Program-made: the position numbers and the translations under genes | Notes under the pieces: generated by a model | Databases searched by the model: none | The model's input: the letters and a program-made list of their open reading frames with translations, nothing else | Told to the model about the DNA's origin: nothing | Source of the DNA: Agelas oroides | Lineage: Eukaryota; Porifera; Demospongiae; Agelasida; Agelasidae | NCBI GenBank assembly: GCA_949130485.1 | Contig: OX422189.1 | Span: forward strand, 8,871,220 to 8,935,219 | DNA: 64,000 nt | Reading direction: 5' to 3' | In this document: positions 1 to 9,966 of the stretch, piece after piece | Layout: each line of letters starts with the position of its first letter | Numbering within the stretch: position 1 is the first letter of the stretch

Positions 1-736
1 AGTTCCATTTAGAAGCCAAACAGAACAAGATGTTGACAACTCTGTCCCACATGTTTATGGCTTGTAAATGACATTAGGTGCCGTATAGTAAAACAACGTG
101 ATGTTGACCTACCCATGGACTGAATGTGCATTCATTGTAGACTAGTATAATCCAACATACATACATACATACAACTGTGGTTCAGTAAATTGCACTTTTA
201 AACATTCTGTTTCACGATGTAATGACCTTCATTTGATAGCACTTGGACAACTCTGTCCCTCCCACTAAGTGCATAATTGAGTTATCACAATCCCTCTTAG
301 CATACCATTGATTCAAAATCAAAAAGATAACAGTCATCGACTCTAAAGCCACTTCCCGGTTGGTACCCTCCGAAGAGCACTGCCTGGTGGTTGTTAATGG
401 CAGTAAAGGAGAAATGCCTGCAGGGAGGAGGCCTAGGGCCAGTGGTGGGAGGAGAGGACCACTTGCCTGTGGAAGGTGAAGTAACACATGTTTAGTCTCG
501 TTCCCATGCAGTCCCGCACCCAGCTGTCTGTCACTTGCAGTATGAAAAAGAGGGTAATGCACGTTCTCATTTGTCTAAGTGGATAATCAAATTCAAATAA
601 AGCACACTCAAATTCAGTATTGTACGTAATATTACATAGCTATGTCCATCCGTTTGTAAAACAGTCAGTAGCGTCTCCTGTCAAGACCTAGTGCATGGCA
701 AAGGCTGACAATGCTTCCTATAATTGAGTGTGTGTA

Positions 737-933
737 TGTGGTAACGTGGCCACAGAGTTCAATGGAGCAAGATACTGTTGAACTGACAAGAGCTTACAGC
801 AATGCAAGTTTACATAGATACAGGAAGTAGCCAAAACAGGAAATGGGTAAAATACCACGTGGAATGTTTTAGGCATGCATGCATAATATAATAAATGAGT
901 CAATGTTCTGAGTTCAGGTAATGCACTATGACA
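737..933 (-). repeat. 3' LTR of the Gypsy element
   Basis: This 197-bp direct repeat matches the copy at 4921-5117 with no difference that I can see. On the minus strand it begins TGTCATAGTG and ends in CA. It directly follows the purine tract at 934-945 and abuts GTGTA (732-736), the left target duplication. Confidence 0.95.
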
Positions 934-945
934 CTTCCCCCCTCT
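934..945 (-). promoter_or_regulatory. Polypurine tract
   Basis: Minus-strand AGAGGGGGGAAG directly abuts the first base of the 3' LTR, the expected place for the plus-strand primer of reverse transcription. Confidence 0.85.
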
Positions 946-966
946 GAGATTGGAGGAAGCCGAAAG

Positions 967-3900
967 TCAATGTCCATAGTAGTTGGGGTGTGAACGTGAT
1001 CGAGTCGAACGACGTACCGGGGGTACTGGAGGTACCACAGGAGGTGCGGGTGGGGAAACTCGGGTTGGAAGGTATAGGTCATCCTGGGGCAAAGGAGAGT
1101 CGTTCAGGGGCGAGGGATCTGCACTGTCCCGCCGAGCACGTACAGCGTCCACATGCCTGCGGACTACACGTCCGTCACCCAGCTCAATGTGATAGGAGAG
1201 TGGACCAGTAATCTTGGTCACAGTTCCCGGGATCCAAATTAGAGGGGTAGAGGAGAAATCTTTTGTGTAGACGAGATCTCCGACCTTGAAGCTCCGTAGC
1301 GGCTTGGAATTGTTATGGGAAGCTGCCTGCTCGGCCTGCTTCTTCTGGACATGTTGTTGTAAATCCGGAAACAGACGATCGAAACGTGACCTGGGTCGAC
1401 GGTTCATCAGTAGTTGAGCTGGGGCAACGCCCGTGGTCGTGTGAGGGGTGATGCGATAGGTAAAGAGGAACTTGGAGAGTCGCTCTTGTAGTGAGTCTCC
1501 CTTTGTTGCTTTAAGTCCACGTTTGACAGTTTGCACCGCTCTTTCGGCCAGGCCGTTACTTGAAGGGTGGTAGGGTGCTGTAGTTACATGAGTGATACCA
1601 TTCTCGGACATAAAGGCGCGGAACTCCTCACTTGTGAAGGAAGAACCATTGTCGGTGACTATTTTCCGAGGAAGACCGTGAGTCGCAAACACCATGCGTA
1701 GTTTTTCGATTGTATTGGCGGAAGAGATAGATTGCATCAGATGAACATCAAGCCATTTGGAATGGGCGTCCACAAGAATCAAAAACATGTGGCCCATGAA
1801 GGGTCCTGCAAAATCAAGGTGCAGTCTGCTCCACGGCTCGGAGGGCCATTCCCAGGAGTGAAGGGGGGCAACAGCCGGGGCAGGGCGGGATTGCTGGCAC
1901 ACCGAACAAGACTTGACTAGGTTGTCGATCTCTGCGTCCATTCCAGGCCACCAGATATAGGAACGGGCCAGGGCTTTCATCTTGCTTGCACCCAGATGAG
2001 TATTGTGGAGCTCTTCCAGCAAAGGCTGTCGACCCTGAGGAGGGACTATGACGCGGGAAGACCACAAGATGCAGCCATCAAGAACACTGAGCTCGTCCTT
2101 GCGACTGGCATAGGGTTGGAACTCGGAGGTGAGCTTGTGTGTTGGCCAACCAGAGAGTGTGAATCTGTGGACGCAGGAGAGGATAGGGTCTTTGGCTGTC
2201 CACTCCTTGATGGCTTGGGCATTAACTGCCGAGGAGGACAGATGATCCACGACAGCAATGACATCTGCTGGGACACAGTCATTCGAGGTAGAGACTGGTC
2301 TAGGGAGCCTACTCAAAGCGTCCGCATTTTTGAGCTGCTTCCCTGATTTGTATCGGATGGAGTACCGGTATGCCGAGAGAATAACTGCCCATCGAACGAT
2401 TCTTGAGGGAGCCATATTTGGGATTCTGCTGGTCTCACCAAACAAAGTTTTCAAAGGCTGGTGGTCGGATTCAATGGTGAAGTGTCTGCCGATGAGGTAG
2501 CAATGAAACTTCTTCACCGCAAAGATGATGGCTAAGGCTTCCTTCTCTAGCTGAGAGTAATGTTTCTCTGCTGCCGAGAGGGTTCTGGAGATGTATGCAA
2601 TGGGCCTTTCTTTACCACCATCAACAACGTGCGACAGGACGGCCCCGACACCATAATCTGAGGCGTCGCATGCCAGCACCAGAGGCTTGGCGGGGTCGTA
2701 GTGGGTAAGAAGAGCGTCTGACTGCAGTGCGTCTTTGGCACGTTGGAAGGCAACTTGCTGCTCGTCATTCCAGATCCACCGTTGATGCTTGTTGAGAAGA
2801 GAGTAGAGGGGAGTGAGGTTGGCTGCCAGATTGGGAAGGAACTTGTGGTAATAGTTAATCAATCCCAAGAATGAGCGAAGCTGTGTGACATTAGTTGGGG
2901 CAGGGGCCTCTTTAATGGCTTTGACCTTCTCTTCCGTTGGGCGTATGCCCTCTTTGTCAACTACATGCCCCAGATACTCGATGCTAGAGCGAAGGAAAAA
3001 GCACTTTTGCTTGTTGAGTCGCATCCCAGAGTTCTCCAGGCGTTGTAGAACCTCAGCTAGGCGGTTTCGATGCTCATCAAGTGTACAACCGGCAACCAAG
3101 ATATCGTCGAGGTAGACGCTAACTCCGTCCAGGCCCTGGAGGAGCGTTTCCATGTGGCGCTGGAAAATAGCCGGTGCTGATGCCACGCCAAACGGTAGGC
3201 GATTATATTGGAATAAGCCACGATGAGTATTGACGGCCACATACTGCTTTGAGGCTGTATCCAGGGGCAACTGAAGGTACGCGTCTTGGAGGTCGAGCTT
3301 TGAGAAATATTTCCCACCGGACATAGCAGTTAGCAGCTCTTCCATTAGAGGGAGGGGGTACGTTTCGGTAGGAGCAGCCTGATTGATTGTGAGCTTATAA
3401 TCCCCGCATATTCGTACTTTGCCATTCTTTTTGAGTACAGGGACAATTGGGGCAGCCCAGGTAGAGTGTTTAACAGGTGAGATAATGCCTTTGGACTGCA
3501 AGTCGGCTAGCTCGGCCTCAACCTTGCTCTTTAAGGCAAAGGGGACACTTCTCGCTTTGTAGAACTTAGGTTGAGCATTAGCATCCACCTTCAGCTTCAC
3601 AGTGGGACCATTAAAGCATCCCAGCCCCTCAGAAAACACTGGTGCATGTTTATCTAACAGCTCCTGTAGTGGGCTGGCCAGCTCTAGAGACCTAATCTCT
3701 TTGAAGTTATCTAGGTCCACCCCAAGTGGAGTAATTAGGTCCCTGCCCAGCAGGTTGGGGCCTGTCCCAGAAACCACATGCACAGTTAGGTACAACTGTG
3801 TACTTTTGTACCTGATTGTAAATGGAGCGGCTCCCAGCACAGCTATGTCCTGCCCTGTGTATGTCTTCAGCTTGCTGCTGACTGGTTCCAGGGTGGGGGC

Positions 3901-4893
3901 ACATGAGGACTGCTGTAGTCGTTGGAAGGTGGCCTCATTGATGATGGAAACTGCAGCTCCGGTGTCGACTTCCATCTCGACTGGGGTGTCGTTGATGTGG
4001 AGGGTGACGGTGAATGGAGGAGAATGTTCATCTTGAATGGTATTGAGACTGTATTCATCCCCGCTAGAATTATCTTCTTGTTCTGGCTGCTCTTGAATGT
4101 AGTGTGTCCTCTTAGGAGGCTTCTTATCTGATGAGGGACCAGTGGCTGGAGGATCACTCTTTGCAAGAGCGCGAGCCTTAGCACGGCACACCCTGTCCAA
4201 GTGGCCTTTCTTTTTGCAGTGCCTGCACACCTTCTCTTTGTGTGGACAGGCAGGAGCCAAGTGAAGACCGCCACAACGGTAACAGGTTGGGGAAGTAAAA
4301 GAAGAAGCAAGTTTGACTCCTTTCTGCGTGTAATGAACTGGTTGCAGGGTTGCAGAACCACCTAGTTTCTTGGCGTCGTCCTCCGCTGACTCAATGGACT
4401 GAGCGAGGGCCAGAGCGTCCGTGTATGAGATGTCACCTTCAGACAGTAACTTGCGTTGGATGCCTTGGTGGTTGACGCCGCAAACCAAACGATCACGTAG
4501 CATTTCTTCCAAGCGTTCTTTCGAGCCGAAGTTACAGTTCATTGCGAGCTCTCGGAGGGCTGCGATGTACTCGGCGATGGACTCGGACGGCTTCCTAGCA
4601 CGCGTATTGAAATTGAACCGATGCACGACGACGGACTGCTTCTTCTTGTAGTGCGATTTTAACAGCCCAACTAGTGAGTCAAAGGAGATATCGTCTGCAT
4701 CCAGCTTGCCGTCGGGGACCAAATTCCGCAGTAGCTTGAAGGTCTGATCGCCACAGACAGTCAGGAGGATCGACCGCTTCTTGGTAGAATCGGTAATATT
4801 GTTGGCTACCATGTAGAAACGTAGTTGTTCCTCGTAGACTTCCCAGTCATCGGCTTTCGGGTTGAACGCCTTAACTTTGCCATAGGTAGCCAT
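967..4893 (-). CDS. Gag-Pol polyprotein, single ORF, about 1308 aa
   Basis: The polyprotein supplies particle formation, reverse transcription and integration for the element. In order: a Gag region (about 1-190); two zinc knuckles near 204-237 (CX2CX3HX4C, then CX2CX4HX4C); a retropepsin with DTGA near 310; reverse transcriptase with YLDD near 595; RNase H starting near 740 (DASDYG); an HHCC zinc site near 960-1000; an integrase core with D near 1027, D near 1081 and E near 1117; and a GPY/F-like segment near the C-terminus. The frame stays open upstream, but the first ATG is at 4893 (the codon at 4905 is GTG), so I start there. There is no frameshift between gag and pol. All catalytic motifs are present, so activity is possible. 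Confidence 0.95.
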   Translation of the reverse strand: MATYGKVKAFNPKADDWEVYEEQLRFYMVANNITDSTKKRSILLTVCGDQTFKLLRNLVPDGKLDADDISFDSLVGLLKSHYKKKQSVVVHRFNFNTRARKPSESIAEYIAALRELAMNCNFGSKERLEEMLRDRLVCGVNHQGIQRKLLSEGDISYTDALALAQSIESAEDDAKKLGGSATLQPVHYTQKGVKLASSFTSPTCYRCGGLHLAPACPHKEKVCRHCKKKGHLDRVCRAKARALAKSDPPATGPSSDKKPPKRTHYIQEQPEQEDNSSGDEYSLNTIQDEHSPPFTVTLHINDTPVEMEVDTGAAVSIINEATFQRLQQSSCAPTLEPVSSKLKTYTGQDIAVLGAAPFTIRYKSTQLYLTVHVVSGTGPNLLGRDLITPLGVDLDNFKEIRSLELASPLQELLDKHAPVFSEGLGCFNGPTVKLKVDANAQPKFYKARSVPFALKSKVEAELADLQSKGIISPVKHSTWAAPIVPVLKKNGKVRICGDYKLTINQAAPTETYPLPLMEELLTAMSGGKYFSKLDLQDAYLQLPLDTASKQYVAVNTHRGLFQYNRLPFGVASAPAIFQRHMETLLQGLDGVSVYLDDILVAGCTLDEHRNRLAEVLQRLENSGMRLNKQKCFFLRSSIEYLGHVVDKEGIRPTEEKVKAIKEAPAPTNVTQLRSFLGLINYYHKFLPNLAANLTPLYSLLNKHQRWIWNDEQQVAFQRAKDALQSDALLTHYDPAKPLVLACDASDYGVGAVLSHVVDGGKERPIAYISRTLSAAEKHYSQLEKEALAIIFAVKKFHCYLIGRHFTIESDHQPLKTLFGETSRIPNMAPSRIVRWAVILSAYRYSIRYKSGKQLKNADALSRLPRPVSTSNDCVPADVIAVVDHLSSSAVNAQAIKEWTAKDPILSCVHRFTLSGWPTHKLTSEFQPYASRKDELSVLDGCILWSSRVIVPPQGRQPLLEELHNTHLGASKMKALARSYIWWPGMDAEIDNLVKSCSVCQQSRPAPAVAPLHSWEWPSEPWSRLHLDFAGPFMGHMFLILVDAHSKWLDVHLMQSISSANTIEKLRMVFATHGLPRKIVTDNGSSFTSEEFRAFMSENGITHVTTAPYHPSSNGLAERAVQTVKRGLKATKGDSLQERLSKFLFTYRITPHTTTGVAPAQLLMNRRPRSRFDRLFPDLQQHVQKKQAEQAASHNNSKPLRSFKVGDLVYTKDFSSTPLIWIPGTVTKITGPLSYHIELGDGRVVRRHVDAVRARRDSADPSPLNDSPLPQDDLYLPTRVSPPAPPVVPPVPPVRRSTRSRSHPNYYGH

Positions 4894-4904
4894 AGTCAGT
4901 TTCA

Positions 4905-4915
4905 CCTCGTCGCCA
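4905..4915 (-). promoter_or_regulatory. Primer-binding site, tRNA-Ser type
   Basis: Minus-strand TGGCGACGAGG lies 5 nt inside the 5' LTR. It is complementary to the 3' end of tRNA-Ser(GCU) plus CCA, as I recall that tRNA (3' end CCTCGTCGCCA). The match is 11 nt, shorter than the usual 18. Confidence 0.7.
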
Positions 4916-4920
4916 GGGAA

Positions 4921-5117
4921 TGTGGTAACGTGGCCACAGAGTTCAATGGAGCAAGATACTGTTGAACTGACAAGAGCTTACAGCAATGCAAGTTTACATA
5001 GATACAGGAAGTAGCCAAAACAGGAAATGGGTAAAATACCACGTGGAATGTTTTAGGCATGCATGCATAATATAATAAATGAGTCAATGTTCTGAGTTCA
5101 GGTAATGCACTATGACA
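4921..5117 (-). repeat. 5' LTR of the Gypsy element
   Basis: This 197-bp LTR would drive transcription of the element on the minus strand. It is identical to 737-933 and is followed outside by GTGTA (5118-5122). It lies about 600 bp from the kelch exon on the same strand. Confidence 0.95.
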
Positions 5118-5575
5118 GTGTACATGTAGTAAGTGGCTAAGCACCCACACAGCAGTCACAGATTGCAAGTTCAATTGCAGCAGAGGCTCCTGTATATGCT
5201 ACTATGACTTCACTGGGTATGTTTCAGTTGGTATGGTGAACCAGTAAGTCAGAGTTAATAACATGACTAAGTACACTCACCCACTGGAGAACACTACAAC
5301 AAGTACAGAAGATTTCAGTTGTGTTCAAATCCTCCATGTTCCATACAGGATCCCACGGAACACACAGTCAAGCCTCAGTGCAGTAGCTAATGTGGAGAAG
5401 ACTTGTCTGTGTGTTCTGTGGGATTCCGTATGGAATACAGAAGATTCGAACACAGTTGAAATTCGCTGTACTACTAAGTTACTAATAGCAGTATTTAAAC
5501 ACTTCAAAACCACATGTGAAACCTTTATGAAGTATTTTTGAAATCTTACAAAGTCACCTGTAACCTTTCATTATT

Positions 5576-5668
5576 AGCCTCGTTCCCAGGGCACTCCCAG
5601 ATTTTATCTTGCAGCTGTGGAGAGATTTTTCTCCATGGCTGTGAGATAAAATCTGGGAACGAGGCTAA
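5576..5668. mobile_element. Hairpin MITE, TAGCCTCG family
   Basis: The ends read TAGCCTCGTTCCCAG and its reverse complement. The interior is an imperfect palindrome sharing CCAGATTTTATCT with the copies near 20730, 27690 and 62699. The flanks resemble each other only partly (6 of 9 bases), so the target duplication has decayed. It lies just downstream of the kelch exon. Confidence 0.75.
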
Positions 5669-5722
5669 TATATTATGGTATCCAGCAGAACACAGAAGAC
5701 ACAAAATTTTAAACAGACATAC

Positions 5723-6267
5723 CTTCTGTGATGTTAAACACATGGAGTTCATTGCTCCACCCACTCCCATCAGTGTAGCGAGTATCCTTGGTAAATGTTA
5801 CTCCAGGGTGAATGGGACCAGTTGGAATGCAATAACCACCAAACATGGCCAGCTTGTCTTGAAGGAAGGGGACCATTCCACACCCACTCTTTTTCATTGG
5901 CCCAGCAGCCTGTTTCAGAGGTTGTACCTCACTCCACTCCAGTGTGGTGGGGTCTAGTTTGTGAAGAGAATTGTGAAAACACCTGCTATCATACCCACCA
6001 AACCAGTATAGCGAATCCAGCAATGAAGTGCAGGCTCCGTCATACAGTCCTGGGGGAGGTACTCCTGTTGTGTGGTGCTCCTCCCAGGTCTCCAGGTAGG
6101 GGTCAAAGATCTCAATAGTTGATGCTAGCTTCTTTCTTCCACTCTCAGAGAAGTCATGAACACAACCACCCCAGAGGTAGCACCTTCCTCCAACTGGAGC
6201 AACACCATGTAGAAATCTTGGAGATGGTTCGTAAAGTTTGGTTTGACCAAATGGAATGGAGGTCATT
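5723..6267 (-). CDS. Kelch-repeat protein, internal exon
   Basis: This exon is 545 nt. It begins after a good acceptor (TACTAAC-like branch site, then CTTCTAG) and ends at AAG|GTATGT, so it is one exon of a longer gene. The 181 codons hold about three kelch blades: PRFLHG...YLWGG, LYDGACTSLL...WFGGYD and GCGMVPF...AMFGGY. These units build a beta-propeller for protein binding. No second exon is recognisable within the window. The next exon should lie to the left, where the Gypsy element sits, so that element may occupy an intron of this gene. I cannot name the family member; sponge-like genomes carry many kelch proteins. Confidence 0.8.
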
Positions 6268-6937
6268 CTAGAAGGTGTGGGTTAGTAAATGACACCAACT
6301 AGTATGTTAAGACTGGAAGTAAGGTAGTATTAGGCTTCAACAGCTTATTGCATGTTGTCATCCTTGAGGTATGTACTAGCTGTCATCCTCCAATAAGGTA
6401 CAGGGGCGTAGCTAAAATTTTCAGAATGAGGAGGTAATGAGATGCACACGCAAAGAAGGGTAAAGGCTAGCAGTCTTCACCTGACCACGGGCACAGGCAA
6501 TCCTCAGTCTTGCTCTCCTATAATTACCCCTCTCCTTCATGACTCTTTGTCAGGGCACAAGGGAGAGTCTGGAAAGGAGGCTAGCATAATACTGATATCC
6601 ATGGAATGTAGCCATGCTTGCATGGAATTTATGAATCTTGGCTTGGATAAGTACACATCGAAAATATTTTCTATTATTCCACACTGTTTTATACGTTCTT
6701 ACCCAAGCATTAATGGAAAGCTGGGCGGGGCCTGGGAACGAGGCTAGTAACTTGCCATGCATGCATGCATAAGTATGAGATATTTATGGGCTGGGGTGTG
6801 CATCATTACATAGTAAAAATGAAGAGGCAGCTGCCCTGTACCTCAATGCTAGCTATGCCCATGATTTTGGCACTCTAATAGCTATACTCTGATCAATTGT
6901 TGAATTCATTCACCTACATAGTACCATTATTTTATTA

Positions 6938-7836
6938 ACCCTCGGCGCGCATGCGCAGCGAGGGTTACGTCCTGTGTGTCTGTCTGTCTGTCTGTCCGTT
7001 TTCTCTACTCTGCCTTCTCGCGCCTTTAGGCGTCCAACAAGAGGTATCAGCGGGTACAGCGTGGAAAATGCAGTAAAAGAAAAAGCCGTTTTCGCTTAGT
7101 TCAAAAGTTATAAGCGTTATAAACTTACGTATACCAGTCTCATCCATCATCACCTCGTACCCCTCGCCCTGACGAGCAGGTTTAACCTCGCAATTTTGAA
7201 GCTCAACTGCTATGTTCTTTTGATGATAGTCATTCAGCTTTTGTTGCTGCATTCCCTGAAACCCCACCAGTCGAATTTGGGAGGTTTCGTCTGCCAGTAG
7301 ACCATCAAAGAACATGGCCTTCCGTCCTTTCTTCACAGGCGACAATGTCACTACTGCACCGTGGATGCTGGTGCTGGACATGGGTCCATCCACGTTATCG
7401 ATATTCTCTATCTCCACGTGACTCCTTTTTTTAGCCATTCTAACTCTATTCACATCTACCCTACATGCAGTGCCCTTTTGTCATAACTTAGTCACTGTGC
7501 TGTGTCATGTGTGTAAAAATAGTAATAATGATGTATTCCTGCTCTAAATATAGTGTAATTTACCATGATGTAATGACAACAATGCAATGTCTTATTGCAT
7601 AGCTGTGTTAATGTAGGTTGCATGATGTCAGATAACCACAATGTACTGCACTGTGTTAATATTAGGCCCAAGTGCCTAGCTGTCAGAACAGATTCGAGGA
7701 CAGTTAGGAATGAATTGATATCGAAAGGCGTGCCATATCAACTCGACAGCAAACGTCATGATACTATTGTTCACAACACAGTGATCGATTCTAGTTAACA
7801 CACAAGTACAATCACATGCACTGCTGCGCCGAGGGT
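6938..7836. mobile_element. DNA element with short inverted ends carrying an OB-fold-like exon
   Basis: ACCCTCGGCGC (6938-6948) is the exact reverse complement of GCGCCGAGGGT (7826-7836). The left end can fold on itself (ACCCTCG ... CGAGGGT, 6938-6965). The right end is followed by a small hairpin, GGCAC-TTCA-GTGCC (7839-7852). Inverted ends with the 3' hairpin outside resemble Helitron2/Helentron termini, and that group carries RPA-like genes. The assignment is inference; no target duplication is obvious, as expected for that group. Confidence 0.55.
7129..7438 (-). CDS. OB-fold-like (RPA-type) protein, first exon
   Basis: The exon starts at ATG 7438 (MAKKRSH) and ends at a strong donor (GTATAC|GTAAGT, last base 7129), giving about 103 residues. 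The pattern (hydrophobic HGAVVTLSPVKKG, then FFDGLLAD, IRLVGF, then NCEVKPAR) suits a five-strand OB-fold of the replication protein A kind, which binds single-stranded DNA. The call rests on pattern only. It lies wholly within the inverted-end element 6938-7836, so it is more likely transposon cargo than a host gene. The next exon is not seen, so this may be a truncated copy. Confidence 0.5.
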
Positions 7837-8979
7837 TTGGCACTTCAGTGCCTTTCATTTGGTCAGGAATTTTGGCTTTCTGCTTTTTTCAAGCTAAGCT
7901 CTTCTAGCTGTTGATAGCTTAAGCATAAGGCTGACAGTTTTGCAAGCCACACCCACTTTGGGGTGAGTTTGGCTTGTGAAACTAAGGCTCACGCTAACAT
8001 AATTTCAAGGCCCCTTTTCCTTTTCAGTACAGAAAAGCAGAGAAAAGCTAGGGAGGGGCCTGGGGAGAAGGCTAGGCTGACAGTGGATAGGCATGGCCGT
8101 AGCAAGCGGTCAGGCAGGTCTGGTTTTGGCCCGACCACTTTTCCGCAGACCAAACCGTGACTCAACTTGCATGCGCACTTTTACGTGTAACATCTAGTAA
8201 GCTGGGCCCATCATAGTATACGTAGCTACAACTGCCGGAAGGCAGCAGACTTACAAAAAATTATGTATTTTTGTACATGTATATACCCGGCAATAATTTA
8301 TGGCAAAAGACAAGGGATACACAATGGCAACAGTATAGTGCTAAACTTTTGCTTTTATTAGTACTCTCATTTTGGTTCACTCAGTGGCCGTTCCTGAATT
8401 CAATGCGACGAAGCCAAAAATGTGATGTGTAGCTGACTGCTGCGGCCCACATGTTTTTTTTTTTCAATCAGAATCCTGCTTGCCAAGAACCACAGGTAAG
8501 AAGCTGAATTTTTGCTGCAAGGGCATGCGCACAGACACCTTCCATATTAGCTGCTGCAGGCACTAAGGTAAGTGTACTCTGCACAGTGTAGACACGCAGC
8601 AACTACAAAAATCCTGGCATATTTGATCCAAGAATGGGCAGACAAGCGATCTCCGAGCGTCTGATTTGTACAATTTTCCTGGGGAAGCATGCCCCCAGAC
8701 CCCTCTAGCTGCTGCGTGTTTATGCACATGGTATGCTAGACTTTTGCCACACCACCTTCAGATAGCTTGCTATATGGCCCTGATAGGTGTTTGCAAGTAC
8801 TGAGCATTGTGTTGGAACTGGAGATCATAGCTATATAGGCAAATTACAAATGCCTACAGTAGTAAAAATTCTCATTTTCTTGCTGCTGCAAGTAGTCATC
8901 ACCCAACGAGGAGCCCACTACTGGACCGTAATAGCATCACTACTAAAATACTATTTAGAAGTCTACAATCAATATGCAA
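7837..8979. other. Intergenic, no gene recognised
   Basis: I see no supported exon here. ORFs are short and without family motifs. Small pieces resemble dispersed repeats. Confidence 0.5.
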
Positions 8980-9243
8980 GGGGTAGTCACTTATATGTCG
9001 CCTGTAGAAATTTGATCGGCAAAAAGTGTGCTTGATCGCTTGATCGTCCCCTCCAGAGGCTCTTGATCGCTTGATTTTCAAGGGTCAAAGGTCAAATTGC
9101 AGCCGCGCGCTCTTGATTGTTGATTTTTAGCGGTTCGGAGGTCACCTTGATCCCTTGATCGGCCCGAAAGGGCTTTGATCGCTTGATTCAGTTTTGATCC
9201 CGGTTGCAAACGCTTCTACACGGGACATACAAGTGACTACCCC
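8980..9243. mobile_element. MITE with GGGGTAGTCACTT ends
   Basis: GGGGTAGTCACTTATATGTC on the left pairs with the reverse complement at the right end (9215-9243) with few mismatches. The interior is rich in the repeated phrase CTTGATCGCTTGATC. No clear target duplication remains. The next MITE inserted exactly at its right edge. Confidence 0.7.
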
Positions 9244-9250
9244 TTGATAT

Positions 9251-9649
9251 TAGTCTCGCAAGCCAGACCCAACCAACCCCAGCGCGGATCGCTTTCAGTA
9301 TCACGCACGGGGAAGGAAGGGTCTGGTGACTTTCGGTAGGTTTCCGTGTGCTACGTCGCGATTCGCGCGTAGACAATCTGATTGGCTACGGTCACATAAC
9401 TTTGAGCTAATCTCGGCGTGTGAAACCGCTGAAACGGAAGAGCGTAGTGGCGAAGTTCGTTACCCACGCTAGCTTTCATAGCACCCACTTAATTAACAGC
9501 TTTATCGAATATTAACCTCGTGACTTTCTGCGTTAATGCATTCCACTTGCACACGGAAACCTACCGAGAGTCACCAGACCCTTCCTTCCCCGTGCGTGAT
9601 ACTGAAAGCGATCCGCGCTGGGGTTGGTTGGGTCTGGCTTGCGAGACTA
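9251..9649. mobile_element. MITE with about 100-bp inverted repeats and 10-bp target duplication
   Basis: The left arm starts TAGTCTCGCAAGCCAGACCC at 9251 and the right arm ends with its reverse complement at 9649; the arms pair for about 100 bp. CCCTTGATAT occurs directly on both sides (9241-9250 and 9650-9659). Long arms with a 9-11 bp duplication fit Mutator-like elements. It sits about 320 bp upstream of the DZIP1 start codon. Confidence 0.85.
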
Positions 9650-9966
9650 CCCTTGATATGACAATGCATGACATGTTCAGATAACGTGCATAAATTATGT
9701 TTATTCCTCCCATATTAAAATGAGCTCATACCTAGATACGTTTAGTGCTCAAAAATAAAATTACTCATTGTGCACAGAGTATACTTATTAAGCACTGCCT
9801 CGCTGTACTTAATACCTTGAGACTATATACTGTGTAGAGACGGCACTCCCCCTTCTTTCCCTTTGAGTCTGGCTCCGCGAGACTACCCTTTGGGTGGGGC
9901 ACAATTCTAATTATCCGGGTTTGGTAAAATTAAAATTGTGTCGGGCGGTAACTTTTGTTGTTGAGG

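Larger units (their letters stand above)
737..5117 (-). mobile_element. Full-length Ty3/Gypsy LTR retrotransposon, intact and young
   Basis: The element is 4381 bp and reads on the minus strand. Two 197-bp direct LTRs (737-933 and 4921-5117) look identical base for base and have TG...CA ends. The 5-bp sequence GTGTA flanks both sides (732-736 and 5118-5122), a perfect target duplication. Inside the 5' LTR is a primer-binding site (4905-4915). Inside the 3' LTR is a purine tract (934-945). One long ORF carries gag and pol. Identical LTRs, an open frame and an intact duplication point to a recent insertion. Domain order (RT-RNaseH-integrase) places it in Metaviridae; the Ser-tRNA primer and single gag-pol ORF suggest the Mag-like group, which is inference. 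Confidence 0.96.

Noticed and set aside
212-562. 116-aa minus-strand ORF left of the retroelement
   Set aside because: No recognisable domain or splice context; the right part overlaps a half copy of the TAGCCTCG repeat.
4894-4905. Four extra codons at the start of the gag-pol frame
   Set aside because: The codon at 4905 is GTG and overlaps the primer-binding site; the first ATG is at 4893.
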